Source: Opisthorchis felineus (Eukaryota; Platyhelminthes; Trematoda; Opisthorchiida; Opisthorchiidae). Taken from it: 64,000 nucleotides of DNA. Positions within the stretch are counted from its first letter, which is position 1. Each line of letters opens with the position of its first letter. The DNA lies in NCBI GenBank assembly GCA_004794785.1, contig SJOL01005699.1, forward strand, positions 122,049 to 186,048. Direction: 5' to 3'. A program made the translations under genes and the position numbers. The notes beneath the pieces were generated by a model. It worked only from the letters and a program-made list of their open reading frames with translations, had not been told where the DNA came from and did not search any database. Shown here in pieces: positions 22,745-34,963 of this stretch.

Positions 22745-23150
22745 ACTGTTGTCAGCAGCAAAAAAGTGATCAATCAGAAGTTAAGAGCAGCTCCTTTGAC
22801 AGCGGTGTAGAACGGGAAAGTCATCTGAAACTGGAGAAAGTCACAGTATTTAATGAACTTAGGACGAGCCGTGGTTATCGTGATATACCTAGAACGGAAG
22901 AGCACGGTACAGGGGTTCCGGGGTTTGCAACAACTCTGTTTTATGCGGGATCGTGGTCACTTCGTCAAAAAGCAATACGGGCCTCGCAAAAGCAAATGAC
23001 ATGTGTATAGTTCGATGGGAATCTAACTCCCAGTCAGAATTTGTCAGGAGCACAACTCACTGGAGATGGTGCAGGCCTTGTTTGTGTACCCTTTGTACTG
23101 CCGCACTAACAAGGTGCTGCCTGTTAAATAATAGAATAATTGTTGAGTTT
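22745..23150. other. Unassigned sequence upstream of the candidate exon
   Basis: No exon, promoter motif or repeat recognised. If the exon at 22275-22744 is internal, this is intron. Confidence 0.35.
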
Positions 23151-23154
23151 TGAC

Positions 23155-23316
23155 AGCTTCATTGTATGGCTGCCATACCACCAGCGTAAAACACGAGGGG
23201 TGAAATATTGCTAGGTTTCCCAAGCCTAGAAAGAAGCATTCGAGATACCGGGTTTGGTGACCATGGATCTTCCGGTCAGTAAATTCGCGCTTTAACGACA
23301 GAAATATCTCAAGCTT
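23155..23316 (-). mobile_element. tRNA-derived SINE, copy 2 (degraded)
   Basis: The minus strand has GAGATATTTCTG in place of the box A, then GCGCGAATTTACTGACCGG, the part shared by all copies, and the body with TGGTATGGCAGCCATAC. Both promoter boxes are mutated, so it is an older copy than the one at 25.08 kb. Confidence 0.7.
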
Positions 23317-23529
23317 CAGTTGTCTGTTAGAGCTGAGTATTTCCAAACCACCTGGTTCAATTGCTCCGAAAATGTGTCATGACTATGTAAACCATACATC
23401 ATTGGTTGCTAATTTTCACTCTAGATTTTCAGCTGATGTACCACCTTTATTAGACGATTAAAGCGTACATTACGCCCTTCTATTCAGTCTTCCTTTTAAC
23501 CTCGACCTCGTCTAATAAAGAAATGGATC

Positions 23530-24030
23530 ATATTCTCCGACCTACAGTTTTCGATGCTGATTCTCACTAGCCAGATGGCGCGAAACGATGGACTCATTGG
23601 TTCCGTACCTTCAAAGCCTTCATTAACTCAATCAAGCTTATAGGTCTAAATAAATAGGAAACTCTCATACGTCACACTGACCATACAGCGTATGACTTCA
23701 TTGCAGAATGTAGCGACTACGATTCTGCGATAACGTCGCTGAGAAACTTTATATTCGCCCGAAAAATGTTGTATATGCACGCCACCTTTTAGCTACATAC
23801 AAACAAGAACCCGGTCAAGATGGTGACCAGTTCGTTCCAAACCTGAAGTCAATTGCTAAAGACCGCAAAGCAGTATCCGCTGGGGAATGTCTTGATAGCC
23901 GGCCAGCAGTCGAATACCACTCAGGAGAAACTGCATGAATTGGACCTTGACAAAGCTCACGAGGCCACAAAAGCTCTCAAATTTTCAACAAAAATAAAGA
24001 ATCACAATCAAGCGGATACAGACAATCCGT
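23530..24030 (+). pseudogene. Ty3/gypsy gag relic (CsRn1/Kabuki type)
   Basis: Frames joined across two shifts give a gag capsid-like protein: FDADSH and WTHWFRTFKAFIN near 23.55-23.63 kb, HTAYDFIAECSDYDSAI near 23.68-23.73 kb, YIRPKNVVYARHLLATYKQ near 23.75-23.81 kb, then an open frame 23853-24077 with LIAGQQSNTTQEKLHELDL. This order and the ARHLLATRKQ and I-x-GL-S-x-IRQRLLE patterns match gag of trematode CsRn1-like elements. In-frame stops and shifts show it is dead. No pol follows; downstream sequence is a LINE leader in the opposite orientation. Confidence 0.7.
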
Positions 24031-24139
24031 TACTTGCTCTGTGTTTACTCCTTCGTCCTTTGTTAACCCCGAAATAACCCCTTGTGACATTATATCTGGC
24101 TTACACTAGTATTTCGTTCTGTTCCTTGGAGCCAGTGAC

Positions 24140-24730
24140 CACATAGTCAAACCGGTTTCTCTGGGGGAGACTGGCCTGACCCGAGGGCGCACGGAGTAAG
24201 GCTTCCCTCCACCGCGCTCAGCAGATGAGTTCGAAGCCACATTAGGCTCTTAGTAGGTTTTAAATGTATTGTCATCGTATTGGATAATTCGCCGGCGGTC
24301 ACGGTCAACCTCTGAGTGATCGGTGTGCGGTTTCTGAGGTCGACCTTTCTAACCCGTCCTTCCTCGGGAGAAGGTAGCATCGCTGCTTTCATGAATATGG
24401 GCATACTGGTCGCCCAGAGGGCAGAGCTTGTATTACGGTAATTCGTAGTATGGGGCTCACTGCTCGTCGTCTTGCTGCTCCCATTTGGCCATTTGGCACA
24501 CCGTGGAACGGTGTAGTGTATCCCGTGGAACCATTGCAGTCCTCAGACCCGACCACCACGTCAAGGTGACAGCTTTTGGTCAGGAAGATGGTTTGTCGAC
24601 CTTGAAAAATCCATGGACTACGAACATGTTTGCCATCAGTGTTTCCACACAACACCCACATAGGCGCTTTCATTCGCAGCAATACCCACAAACAAACAGC
24701 TTTAGTGATCTCATAATTTTGGTAGAATAT
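24140..24730 (-). mobile_element. RTE-type LINE 5' leader fragment without body
   Basis: Homologous to the leader of the LINE at 60.34-60.85 kb in the same orientation. Shared blocks: GCCGGCGGTCACGGTCAA, CCTTCCTCGGG, GCATCGCTGCTT, and the GTCGGGCTTCAGTGG-like upstream part. No endonuclease or reverse transcriptase follows to the left. LINEs normally lose the 5' end, so a 5'-only piece points to deletion or recombination after insertion. Confidence 0.65.
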
Positions 24731-25083
24731 CCGTTCTAACTTCCACAAAGTTGTGGTTCACTGAATCTTCTTCGACACAGCCGCTCCCGTTATCCCATAA
24801 AGTCTGTATGTTTTATTGTTTGCACGCTTATGTGCATCGTTCAGCAGATCGCAATACGTATGACCACAGGAACACGTTGAACTGACGTATGTTACGCTCC
24901 CGACTGTCACAAAACTCTGTCCTTGAATTTCAGAGGGTAGTATGCTGGTGCTGGTATCGTTTTGAGGAAACTGATGGGAGTCGCTCTGCTCGAATTAAGA
25001 CGAACAGCACAAAATATAATCTTCAGAACGACTAGTATCTGCAACCGCTTCCAAGAGAACCCGGATGACGGTCATTATTATTG

Positions 25084-25300
25084 CGGCGAGATGGCTCAGT
25101 GGTTAGAGCGCGAATTTACTGACCGGAAGGTCCGTGGTTCGAACCCGACCCCCGCATCTCGACTTCCCCTGTCTATGCATGGGCAACTTGGCAGTATTCC
25201 AGCCCTCATGCTTCCTTCTGGTGGCATGGCATATAGGCACAAAAATTATGCTGAAGCTGAACGATTATTACGGCGGTGGCAGATGATCGGGGGCGCTGCA
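25084..25300 (+). mobile_element. tRNA-derived SINE, copy 3 (best preserved)
   Basis: Starts GCGGCGAGATGGCTCAGTGG, which fits the tRNA box A; box B is GGTTCGAACCC about 45 bases on. The tRNA-like head ends near ACCCCCGCA, which can pair partly with the first bases GCGG as an acceptor stem. The non-tRNA body follows (GGCAACTTGGCAGTATTCC, GGTGGCATGGCATA). The read-through peptide MAQWLEREFTDRKV is common in predicted trematode proteins, in my recollection, as a transposon artefact. Not a functional tRNA gene: the anticodon arm is not well formed. Confidence 0.8.
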
Positions 25301-25309
25301 GTTGAGTGA

Positions 25310-26220
25310 AGACATCAAAGAGGCATGAACTGAGGCAGACCGCTTTGGAAAATGTCGACATACAGGAGTGCTGGAGGATTTCCTTGGACAGACGCAAACC
25401 AGTTTAATGAGATTCCGTGCATGGGCATCACACTCAGCTACTTGAATGTTGCTAGTTGACTGAAAACCTCATCGTGTCAAATAAGGTGGGTGCAGACTTT
25501 TCTCCCGTTTTACCTGTCCTATTCCCCCGATGGACTGAACTGAAATTCTATCGAACCGTTCTATTTTAAAAGTCTATACAAGCTTTATGATCTCTACATT
25601 CAGCTTCTTCAAGCAGCTCATGAACCTCGTTCCGGGGACTATACACATCCGAGTACAACGGTTCTCACATCCCCTTATGTTGGTTAGTCTTTCGAGGACC
25701 ATATCAGAGGGATTCGCGCGTTACCCTGCTGGTCAGCCTTGTAGGATTCGCCGGTCCGGGAATACTGCCAGCAGATTCTAACAAATCAAAGGCAGACTAG
25801 TTTAAGGGGCTCTTGAAGGCCGTTTTTGTAAAATAATTACTTCGCCGTATTCGTTCTACTAACTTTAGTGCCGTATCAAACTTCGTTCACCAACAACCTT
25901 TTGACGTTGCTATCGTCATGGTCATCGTAAACACATTGACTGCACTTTAAGTCAAGGTTTGCCGCAGATGCAGAACTTATAGCCATTGTGATGGTGCCCA
26001 CGATAGCGAGGTTTTCGGATCAATCAGCTTGTCAGGCTTTCTTTCAATTCGTTCATCAAACCCTTATATTAGTTTACCACTGTGTAATTCTACCGACTCC
26101 AGTTGCCTTCTCTCCACCTGACACGATCTGGAAGGTTGTGTCGCATCATATAGCCCAGTCTTTCAGCTATGACATACCAAGGGTACGTTCGTTCCAACTG
26201 TTATATTCTCGGTCACTGTA
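25310..26220. other. Unassigned sequence
   Basis: Short open frames only, for example 25587-25781 plus, with no family I recognise. Confidence 0.35.
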
Positions 26221-26224
26221 GAGT

Positions 26225-27750
26225 GGGACAGCAGGGGAGATATAGCCAAGAATTGGAGGCGATGGTAGAATCAGTTAGTTCCGAAAACTGGGTATCTAGG
26301 CATTAAAGTCGATAAATCTGATGCAGTGACGCCAGTAACCACGTGATTGAGCCATGTCTGCCAGTGTCAGTAACCATTGATGAGTTGAGTCCCGGGGTAC
26401 CCATCCAGCGAGGCTATAGATGTCAAGCTGACTGAGGTTGCTGGTTTGCGTTTTCATACTCTGTTTCCAAGCCATAAACTGTCCAGATCTCGATAGATTC
26501 CGCTTAGCGCTCACGAGACGGACTATCCTCTGGCATACGAAGCATATGTCCTAACAAGCGTAGCTTATGGACCGTACCTCAATTATCCTGAGAGTTTAGT
26601 TTTCTAAAACTGTCTGGCCTACCTCATGATTTCTCGTCCGATTTCCCACTAGACAAAGCCAATGCTTCAGAAACACTGATAGCTTACATACGTCCTCTGC
26701 ACGTAGAGGCCACGTTATTGATCCACAAAGCAGTATGGAACGTACAGCCCGATTGTATACTCTGCCTCTGACGGAAAAACTGACGTCACACCGGCGCCAT
26801 TGGGGTAAGAGGGTGTCAAAAGCTGCCCTGGTCTTACCGATTCAAGAAGTATTCTCATTTCCATTCAGCACACGGGAACGTATACGACTGCCCAAATAAG
26901 CAAATTCAGCTACCACGTCGATCGGCTCGTCTGCAAGCATAAGGTTTGGGCTAGTAGTCCAGTAGTAGTACTTAATACTTTGCAGGCGTGAAGCGCACAC
27001 CAAGCCGTACAGCTGGATCAGTTAGATTATTTAAACTGAACTGCAACTTTAAGCATCTGAACAAAGGACAGCAATATCGTCCGAGTTCTCAATGTCTGCG
27101 AGCGAATGCTCCGGGATCATTTCAATCCGGGCAAGCAGGAAAGTTCCAAGCAGCGCATCAATAACAATGTTGAAGGGGATGGTGACAGAGGACAGCCTGG
27201 TCTCACACCACTGAACGTGGTGAACGCAGACGAAAGCATACGCGAACGCAACCACAAAGTTCACATACAGTGCTCTCATAAAGGACATGAATTTGGAGGG
27301 GACCCCTTCGATCGACTACAACCACCAAAGTTCCTGACAAACGGCAAATAGAAAAGCAGCTCCAAGAGCAAGAGAGATGACCAAAGTAGGGTGTTTGAAA
27401 AAGGAGTGCTGTTCAGAAGGTTGTTTTAAGATAAAGATATGGTAGATGCATCCACGATCAGGGCGAAACCCAGCAGCATTATCACGAGTATGTCTCTTCC
27501 GATAATCGACCAACCTGCGCAAAATTATACGAAAGCATTGTCCCACCGCTAAATTTCGGTTATCTGCATCCAGGACCGCTTGCTTCCGAGGCTCCGACAC
27601 GATGCGCAAGGCCCTCTCAGTCGGCAAAGTCTGGCACTGACCTCCATTCCCCAAACCATTGCGTGGTAGACAGATGCACATCAACTGTTCCTGTACCTTA
27701 CCGTTCATATATCGGTGTAAGTTTCGATGCAATTGTGAGTGCATTTCCAG
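26225..27750 (-). pseudogene. RTE-type LINE relic (RT core to 3' end)
   Basis: Reading leftwards: ILRRLVDYRKRHTRDN and AGFRPDRGCIYHIFILKQ at about 27.54-27.43 kb (motif 1-2 region), PTLVISLALGAAF at about 27.39-27.35 kb with the expected LDLKAAFD box degraded, a remnant of the YADD region (ENSDDIAVLCSD) near 27.08 kb, sequence matching LRHLWRR and SETW regions near 26.8-26.7 kb, and [20 protein letters not shown] at about 26.43-26.37 kb. Frame changes are frequent. The 3' tail near 26.23-26.30 kb matches those of the copies at 1.93 and 56.6 kb, so all three belong to one family. It is diverged and old. Confidence 0.8.
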
Positions 27751-27759
27751 TAGCTACAG

Positions 27760-30700
27760 TAAGAACTTCACTCTTCCACACACTCGCCGCGCTTGGCGTC
27801 CTTTAACGAGCTCCTTTGAAATGGGTTTGGTTCTCCCATTTTATTTGAAACTGCCGGTTTTTCACCGTATACCACTCAGTGAGCAGCGTGACTTAGGTGA
27901 GGTAAAGGCAGGTTTAGAACATTTATAAAACTTCTAAAATATTTCTGGTCGCAGGTGGCCGCGATCCTCAGTGATAACGAGTCCCGGTACCTCCAGAGCA
28001 GATTCTCGTGTCCCGACCTATTGGTCAGATCCCCGCATGTAGAAAGACGGCCACACGCAAGGACGCAAGGACAGATCAGTCGTCTCCTCGTTAACCCTTC
28101 AATTCGTAGGCCAAGGCTGTGTTGGATCATGTCTCCCAATTTCAGCTATGCCTAATTATTCCTTCAGTTCCCCACCCAGGAGTTTAAACTAACCATTTTT
28201 ACGACCACGCAACTGGCGAGCCGAATCCAATTACGAATTCTCAATGATCAATAAGGCTTTTGTCTGAAGCCAAATATTCAAGGTGAATGGAAACACTGAT
28301 AGGCACAGAAATTGTGCAGGACCCGCACCTTCCAACGCCAAAATGCAAAACCCGTGAGTCGCGCCGATGGATCTCGTAACGCGCGCTTACGTAAGTTCAC
28401 CCAAAATTAGCATAATATATTCAGATTCAAAGTCCAAAATAAAATCGCGAGTTAATCGGTCTGCATGTCACCTTCAGGTCCAGTCGAGTCGTTACTTATG
28501 TTGGTTCACGTTCAGCATGCCAAAGAGTCCGATCAAAAGGTGTCCGTTGGGTCGCAGTCTCGTTGTTCAACTACTGGTGTTTACATTAGGGGCCTAGTTG
28601 TCGATGGCGGCTAGCGTGGTAGCTATGCTTCAGCCGTCGGTCCTAAGTCCACAATGTGACTGCATGGTATTATCCGCTCGTAAGCTGTCTGAGGGTCCAC
28701 AACAGGGTCTAAAATGGCCTTGATTTGACTTGGTCGCTAGGGTACTGGCCTGCGGCTCTCAAAGTAAGGACTGCTTCCACCCTTGTCATGAGAGGCCAGT
28801 GACAAACTTCCGAGTCCGGAGGAAAATTTCCGGCTTAGTAAGTAGCTGCAGATAACTTGGAGAAGGGTCCCTCCGAACTGCTGGCAGTTTCGCCGAAGTT
28901 ATATTTGGTAGAACACCTGAGCGTTTAGCTTCGTTTACACTTGCTTAACTTGGTTTGCACTACTTCCACCAAGCAATTCGGTATCGGAGATAGCTTATTA
29001 ACTTATATATTCAAAGCTTGCTATTAAAGTGGGGTATCGGAATCTGATGTGTGTTCGACAAGGTTAACACCCTTGTTCATGTTTCCAAATTCAAATGCAC
29101 ATGAACTCGGATTGTTGTGCACGATTTCATCTCAGGTTCAGGTTATAGTGCTAACTGTAACAATTTTTGGGCTCAGCACATTTGCACACCGGTGGGAAGC
29201 CAGAGAGTCATAGACCTTGTTGGTAATGCATTCAATTCTGGTCGCAGAACTGGGTTAAATAAACAATAAGAAAGGCTAATTTGCGGGTCTCCACTGTTTG
29301 CGGTGGTGAATCCCAACGGGGCAGTTAACATTCAGGCTCCTAGTGCAGACAGGAATCCAGCGCTGATCACAGAAATAGAAACCCGTGCGTCCTTTGGATG
29401 GAAGGCTGCTGAAGAGGTTCAACATGAAGGGACACCGGGTAGTCACGTTTAAATCCCTGGAGCGTTGCTTGACTATAATTTCCTCAGCTTAGATGCATGA
29501 AGGATACAGAGAAGTGATCTACCGAGTGGCAATGATGACCAGCGTAGCGAGAAAAGAGTCACGGCTAGGTGGTTCCCGGGACCGTTTTGGGAGAAGTGAT
29601 CAATATCTTGTTTGACCACAGTAAGGATAGTGTCTCGTCTATGAGTTGCTCCCTGGTTGATTTGTGCTGGGATAAACTCACTGCGACTTCAGAGTCTGTT
29701 GTTGGGTGAAAGTTAAGCATGGTCATGGTTTCTGAAGTGGAAGATATTGCGGGCATGTATGTGGTGTCGCTAAAGCCTATGATATACCGAAGCGATTGGC
29801 TAGCGCAGTCGTACTTTCGGAGGAACAGAGTTGCGGCGCAAGATATGAAGCCAGATTATTCCAACACCTAAGTATTTGAGGCTGGTAGCCTTGGGGACAA
29901 ACTGTTGCCTTTTACGGACAGGCCGTGTTCCAGGAAAACACGTATATGGTCTTCTGAGGATTTGCAGGACGGTGGTACATTTCGCAATGGAAGTAGTCAA
30001 TCGTCGACGGGGCTTAAGGAATATTGAGGGCGAATTATGCCCGCATCAATTTGTCAGCTAACTTCCTCAGGATTTGTAACAGTCGGAGGCAGGATTTGTA
30101 AAGCAACGTCGACCAAGTTTACGACTGTTGCAGATCGCAATACTGGATGGATCAAACCCCGTTTTCGACCTCAGTTAACGGTACTCTAAAAAACGGAGAA
30201 TCGAATTCTGTACAGTAGTGTAGAACAAAGGACTAATTACTTCCCTTGGAAACGGAGAAGCAACTTCCGGCGAGTAGTCATTGCCAAATGTGGCAAATAT
30301 GCCTGCGTTCATCAGTCTGATGGGTGAGGACGTCAGTGACATAAAGAGCCAAGCCCGTTGCACAAGTCCACGTTGTTGGGGAAACCCTGCCCCTTCCGAA
30401 TGGCTCGCTTGTTCAACTGCAATGCAACGCGTTACGCCTCGAAGCTTTTCAAACCTGATTCAAGCGCCTTTTTCCATACCGTTCTCTCGACTGCCATCCC
30501 AATTTTGAAACGCGTTCTCCAGCCGATCATGAGGAGTTTTTTGGGAAGCAGGTTTCGGATATTCCATTCAACTAGCATAAAAAGTGGAATAATTCCCACA
30601 TTAAGCTGAGCCCCAATCTAATAGCGCTGCCGTCCGAAAGAATTCGCTGTTTGGGATTTATCCACTTAAGGATGCCCGAGGGACTTGCGCTGACAGTACT

Positions 30701-32250
30701 ATAGAAATCAGTCAAGTAGCAAAAAATACCTTCCAAAAGTTCCAAGCCTTGTTGACGTGCAACAGTAAAGAGAGCAAAATGGCCTGACACGCCTTATCAT
30801 GGTATCCAAGGCGAGTGGTGACTGCCACATGGCGGTTGACAAGGCAACCAAATGACCTGCTGTCATTTTCAGTTCGCGCGTCGATCACATTCTCATGGGA
30901 AAAAAGTATTACTAGTGCCTGTCAGTTTGGCATATATTGGTGCAACGCACCATTTTACAATTGTTTAGCAGAGCACTTGATCTTCTGCTTTCAGCCGCTA
31001 CTGCGGACCGATAAAGACGTTCGTGAAATATTTATACCGAAGACAGGGTATGACACCGCTAAACCGAACACCATATCCGACTACCGTAATTCCGCTTCCG
31101 AATGTGAATTTGAGAAGCGGAATTACTTTTTCCCAGCAGTCAACCAATCCACAGTGAGTCACACGTAAAACTCCGAAATCTGACACGTCCTAATGTAGGT
31201 TTATTAATAAATGGTAAAACCCCTTATAGTGGGATTACGCCGGATCGTATCCTCAGGGCTAGGAACTGACGATTCCATACGAAACTCCGGAGTTGCCACT
31301 TGGCCAGAAGATAAAGCTCAGTGTATTGAACTAGGCGCGCAGAGTAGATGTCAAAATTGGTCTGCCATTAGGACGTGAAGGAGCACAGGAGACATGGCCG
31401 CAAAACTGAAACAACAAAACAATGAATTCAAACCGTATTTCTGAGACTAGACTTGCCAGTTTTCTCCGCTTCGAATTCTTCCTTCTTCATCTCCATTTTG
31501 CTTTCCTTGACCCTGGCCATTAAATCAACTGCCCAGGGTCACTCATGGCCAGCAACGATTTTTCAGTTTCTGTTCAAGTCAGCCGGCTTTATCATTGAGC
31601 TAGTCGTGCCTCATGCCCCATTGTTATAGTTTTTGGGTTCCTACAACTACGTTGACTATTCACGTGATAGCGTGTCTCGTCGGTTATACTTTCCTTCCCA
31701 CTGTTTTATTGCCCGCCGCGTTCAGGTTGTACCAAACCAACCATGCTTCGATTGGCATGTTCCCTACAAGTTGGGGAAGAGACCCATTGTTGTCGGGCAT
31801 TTGAGAATGTAGGAGCGTCACGTTTTGCAGCGTGCTAGGGTAAAAAATGGGGCTAGAAATTTATCACAGGCAGTTTTTGGGAAGGGTTAATTAACGTTTA
31901 TTCAGGAGGTGGGTAAAGGAGCCGCAGAGGTAAACAGTTCACCAGTTAGGGGCCACAGTTATTAGCAGCATATCTATTGCTGATATGGATCGCTTTCTCA
32001 TGCTACGTGCTGCGCGAAAAGAGGTGCTAACTAATCCTAGAATTTGGGTTAGCGTGTAGAAATGTCAGGTCGAAGCGTGCAAGGACAAAATATCAGAAAA
32101 AACGCTAGGTGCACTGTCGTTTTGAATGGTTATAGCCCAAGGAAAACTATAGAGGCTTTGCAAAACAAGTTGCATCGGAGGCGTCCCACGACATGAATTC
32201 AGTGAGTCGTTGTTAATTTACACATAATCGGCATTTTACTTTCATATAAT
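27760..32250. other. Long stretch without recognised genes
   Basis: About 4.5 kb with short open frames on both strands, none with a known motif. The longest, 30815-31168 plus (117 codons), has no recognisable domain. A perfect 13-base-pair hairpin at 31086-31126 is the only clear structure. Confidence 0.4.
31086..31126. repeat. Perfect short inverted repeat (hairpin)
   Basis: GTAATTCCGCTTC at 31086-31098 and its exact reverse complement at 31114-31126, with a 15-base loop. No run of T follows directly on the plus strand except TTTTTCCC just after the stem. Confidence 0.7.
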
Positions 32251-32259
32251 TCCTGTCTT

Positions 32260-32560
32260 CTATTCATAGGAGGATTTCCCGGGATATACGTTACAGCCAA
32301 GGCAAGCCTCAGCCAGAGGAATAGGCGTTCAACAAATGTTGCTTTCGTTGTAGTTTTCTGTTCTGTCCACTGCAGAAGGTGGATAATGGCGCTCAGCATG
32401 CGGTAGGAAAGGCCTTTGGGAAAAGGGCTTGGAAGTAAGTTTGTCAACCGTGCAGTCTTTCTCACCGTCTGGGACAAGAGGTGAAGAGGGGCGGACATGG
32501 TACGGCAAGAGTTGGTGTAGTTTAACTGCTCAGTAGCAAACGAAACGGCCGATCGGGTAA
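32260..32560 (-). repeat. Unclassified dispersed repeat, copy 1
   Basis: The translated minus strand contains MSAP, SYRMLSAIIHLLQWTEQK and KATFVERLFLWLRLALAV, which aligns with SHRMLNLILRLLQRRKEK and EATFVGRLCRWPDIALVG at 53.09-53.30 kb on the plus strand. Conservation at protein level suggests a coding part of a mobile element, but I cannot name the family. Confidence 0.5.
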
Positions 32561-33639
32561 GGCACATGTAGATAGACGGGCAAAGCTTGTTGAAAAGATG
32601 GACTATGAGGATTCATGGGTTCACGGATGGATACACAGGATCGAGGCTTTTGTCCAAGTTTCCCGGGTCGGTTTTGTTCTTTTCGTTCACTAGGGAGTTA
32701 GAGCCAATCGATTGCTTTCAGGACAAAGACCAGATTGGTGAAATTGTGGCGGTGTATGTTATTTAGATGTGTGTCGTGAGGTATTTGTTCCTGGTACAGA
32801 GAGGTGAATTAAGTTTAGATCCTCCTCACCATCATGGACAGTTAGCATCAGGAGTTGCTGTCTCGGTGGCCAATGTGTTCCGATAGCTTAGACGCGAATG
32901 TGGAACTGAAGACGGATGGTGGCATGCCGGCATGAACGATGAGTTCGATGAGGTCTAAACCCATATGACAAGTACGGAAAAGGCCTTTAGTGTAGCCCAA
33001 AAGAACGAGCGGCTTTCAACTTGTAAGGTGTGTCTGGGATGTGGAAGTCCTTTTAGACGTAACTGGATACTTAAGATCACAAAACAGTCGGTTTGCAAAC
33101 GCAAGCACGGGGACTGATAATCGGTGCCAAATAAGTGAGCCACCACTTTTCAAGTTTGTTGCTGCCACTAAGTATGGAATAGCTACGAGTTATAAAGAGG
33201 ACAATGGAGCTGTTTTTCTGTTAAGGTACAAGTTAAAGGTGTCACGAGGCAGAAGTGGAGTGAAGTTAGATTCTTGAATTCCGGGGACCAAGTCCATCCC
33301 ACCTGATCTTACCACTACCTTGTATACGCCCTTCTTTGGGCATAGCTTGGCTGGTTCCTATATCGGTGCACAAACGGAACCTTCATTATCGGCAGTGGGA
33401 CTAATTGAGCAGGTAGTAAGTTTGTCTTTAAAACAGTAAGACGTCTGGACAATTTTGCTGATGATATAGAGGAGATTAAATATACTATACATTTCTTATC
33501 TCAGATACATCATCGAGTAAAACTTGTTTACGGGAAAAAAGCGGAGTGACTATTATTTATGACTGTAACAGTCCATTTAATATATAAAAACCTACCTCGA
33601 AAATGGTGGTTTTAAAAATTTTCGGGTACGGGCATTGGG

Positions 33640-34080
33640 GAGTGACGACGAATACAATTGTGATGACGAACGACAATCCTCGGGCTTTGGATTAGGTTAG
33701 CATGTACAGCTGAGGCCCCATAGCAGCGAGCACGGGTATGGGCGAAGCTGTTACAATAAATGGTTAAGGTTAGGGACAACGCATAAGGTTATGATGATGA
33801 AGGGCACTCGTTGGCCTTTGGATCAGATAATCATGGATATTTTGGGATTTATAATAGGCGGCGCGCGTGCTTATGGTCCTGGCCTTTATTATAATCGGCC
33901 AAAATAAGTGTCAACGCGTACAGCTTTGCGTATGGGGGCGGTCGTTAGCCTTTGGATTAGATTATCATGCATATTTGAGGCCTCAGTCAGTGTTGCACAT
34001 AGACGCGGGCCCAGTATTTATGACAAGAAGCCAGGGTAAGCGAAAACGCGTACGGTTATTATGATGAACGGAAATGGTCT
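33640..34080. repeat. Degenerate tandem repeat, period about 132 bases
   Basis: Units begin near 33648, 33777, 33912 and 34044 (spacings 129, 135, 132). Each carries an AACGC-GTA-like start, then a TATGATGAAC-like block, TTGGCCTTTGGAT or GCCTTTGGATTAG, and a TATCATG plus TTGAGGCC block. About three and a half copies. No coding potential is obvious. Confidence 0.65.
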
Positions 34081-34084
34081 ACTT

Positions 34085-34960
34085 TATCTCCCGGAAATTT
34101 TGTTGCGCTTTGTACCGTGATCCAGCTAAGTGACGGCATACTTTCCAATGGAAAATTTATCCCACCGGGATGCTAGTAGTTTACATGCAGATATCTGAAA
34201 ACGCTGCATTATTCCCTGACTAGTTCCGCACATCTGAGAATGGGCATCATCCACAGAGGTGCATATTGCGTCAGTGCCGCACAGCGCATAAGATGTCATT
34301 GGTTATTATGCTGAACGCCAGGCTAGCTTCCCAAAATAATTGCGCTGTGCCGATGTTCGGCAAGCAAATTCACTACAATTGTTAAGGCTGACGAGTATAA
34401 CGCATATAAGCGTCATTCAGCTAACCAGCCGAGTGTAATTAACATACGATGTCCTGTAGATTTTATCTCCCGCTTGAAGAAGATCGCTGAGCGTTGAAAT
34501 ATTGTAAGTTTGATTTCGTGCTTTATCTTGTAAACTGGTAGCCACGTACAAAGCGTTGGTGGTCGGCGACCTCGAAAGTTTGCCATCTTTAGCAAATTGC
34601 TATGAACAACGTAGCACTGAAAGGTGCAACCGTTAAAGTTTCAGCTTTGAAAACCCAATGGAGTCAGATAAATTAATTGCAGCTCGCTTCTAGTTAGTGG
34701 TTGTTGACGTCGACGTGAATCCGAAAGATTAAGTTCCGGACTTACCCGTGAGCACCTTCACGTGATGTCATAACGATGACTGCCATCAAAGGTTACCTGG
34801 TTACACAGTTCCCTGATAAATGGAAGCCTGTCTTGTCTGGACTCAACGAAAACGTGGACGATCATGACGAACTCGGGCGGTTAAACCCGTGTCTACCTGA
34901 TCCTCATCCAGCATGTGCGATTTTTTCCAAAATAGTTGTGCGCTGAATAAACATCCCATT
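34085..34960. other. Unassigned sequence before the CACTA element
   Basis: No gene seen. A weak further unit of the 132-base repeat may lie near 34280-34320. Confidence 0.35.
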
Positions 34961-34963
34961 TAG

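Noticed and set aside
25084..25156. A functional tRNA gene
   Set aside because: Box A and B fit, but the anticodon arm is poor, and the same sequence with a shared body occurs three times, so it is a SINE head.
33640..34080. A CRISPR array
   Set aside because: Units are degenerate, about 132 bases long and without unique spacers; the genome is eukaryotic.
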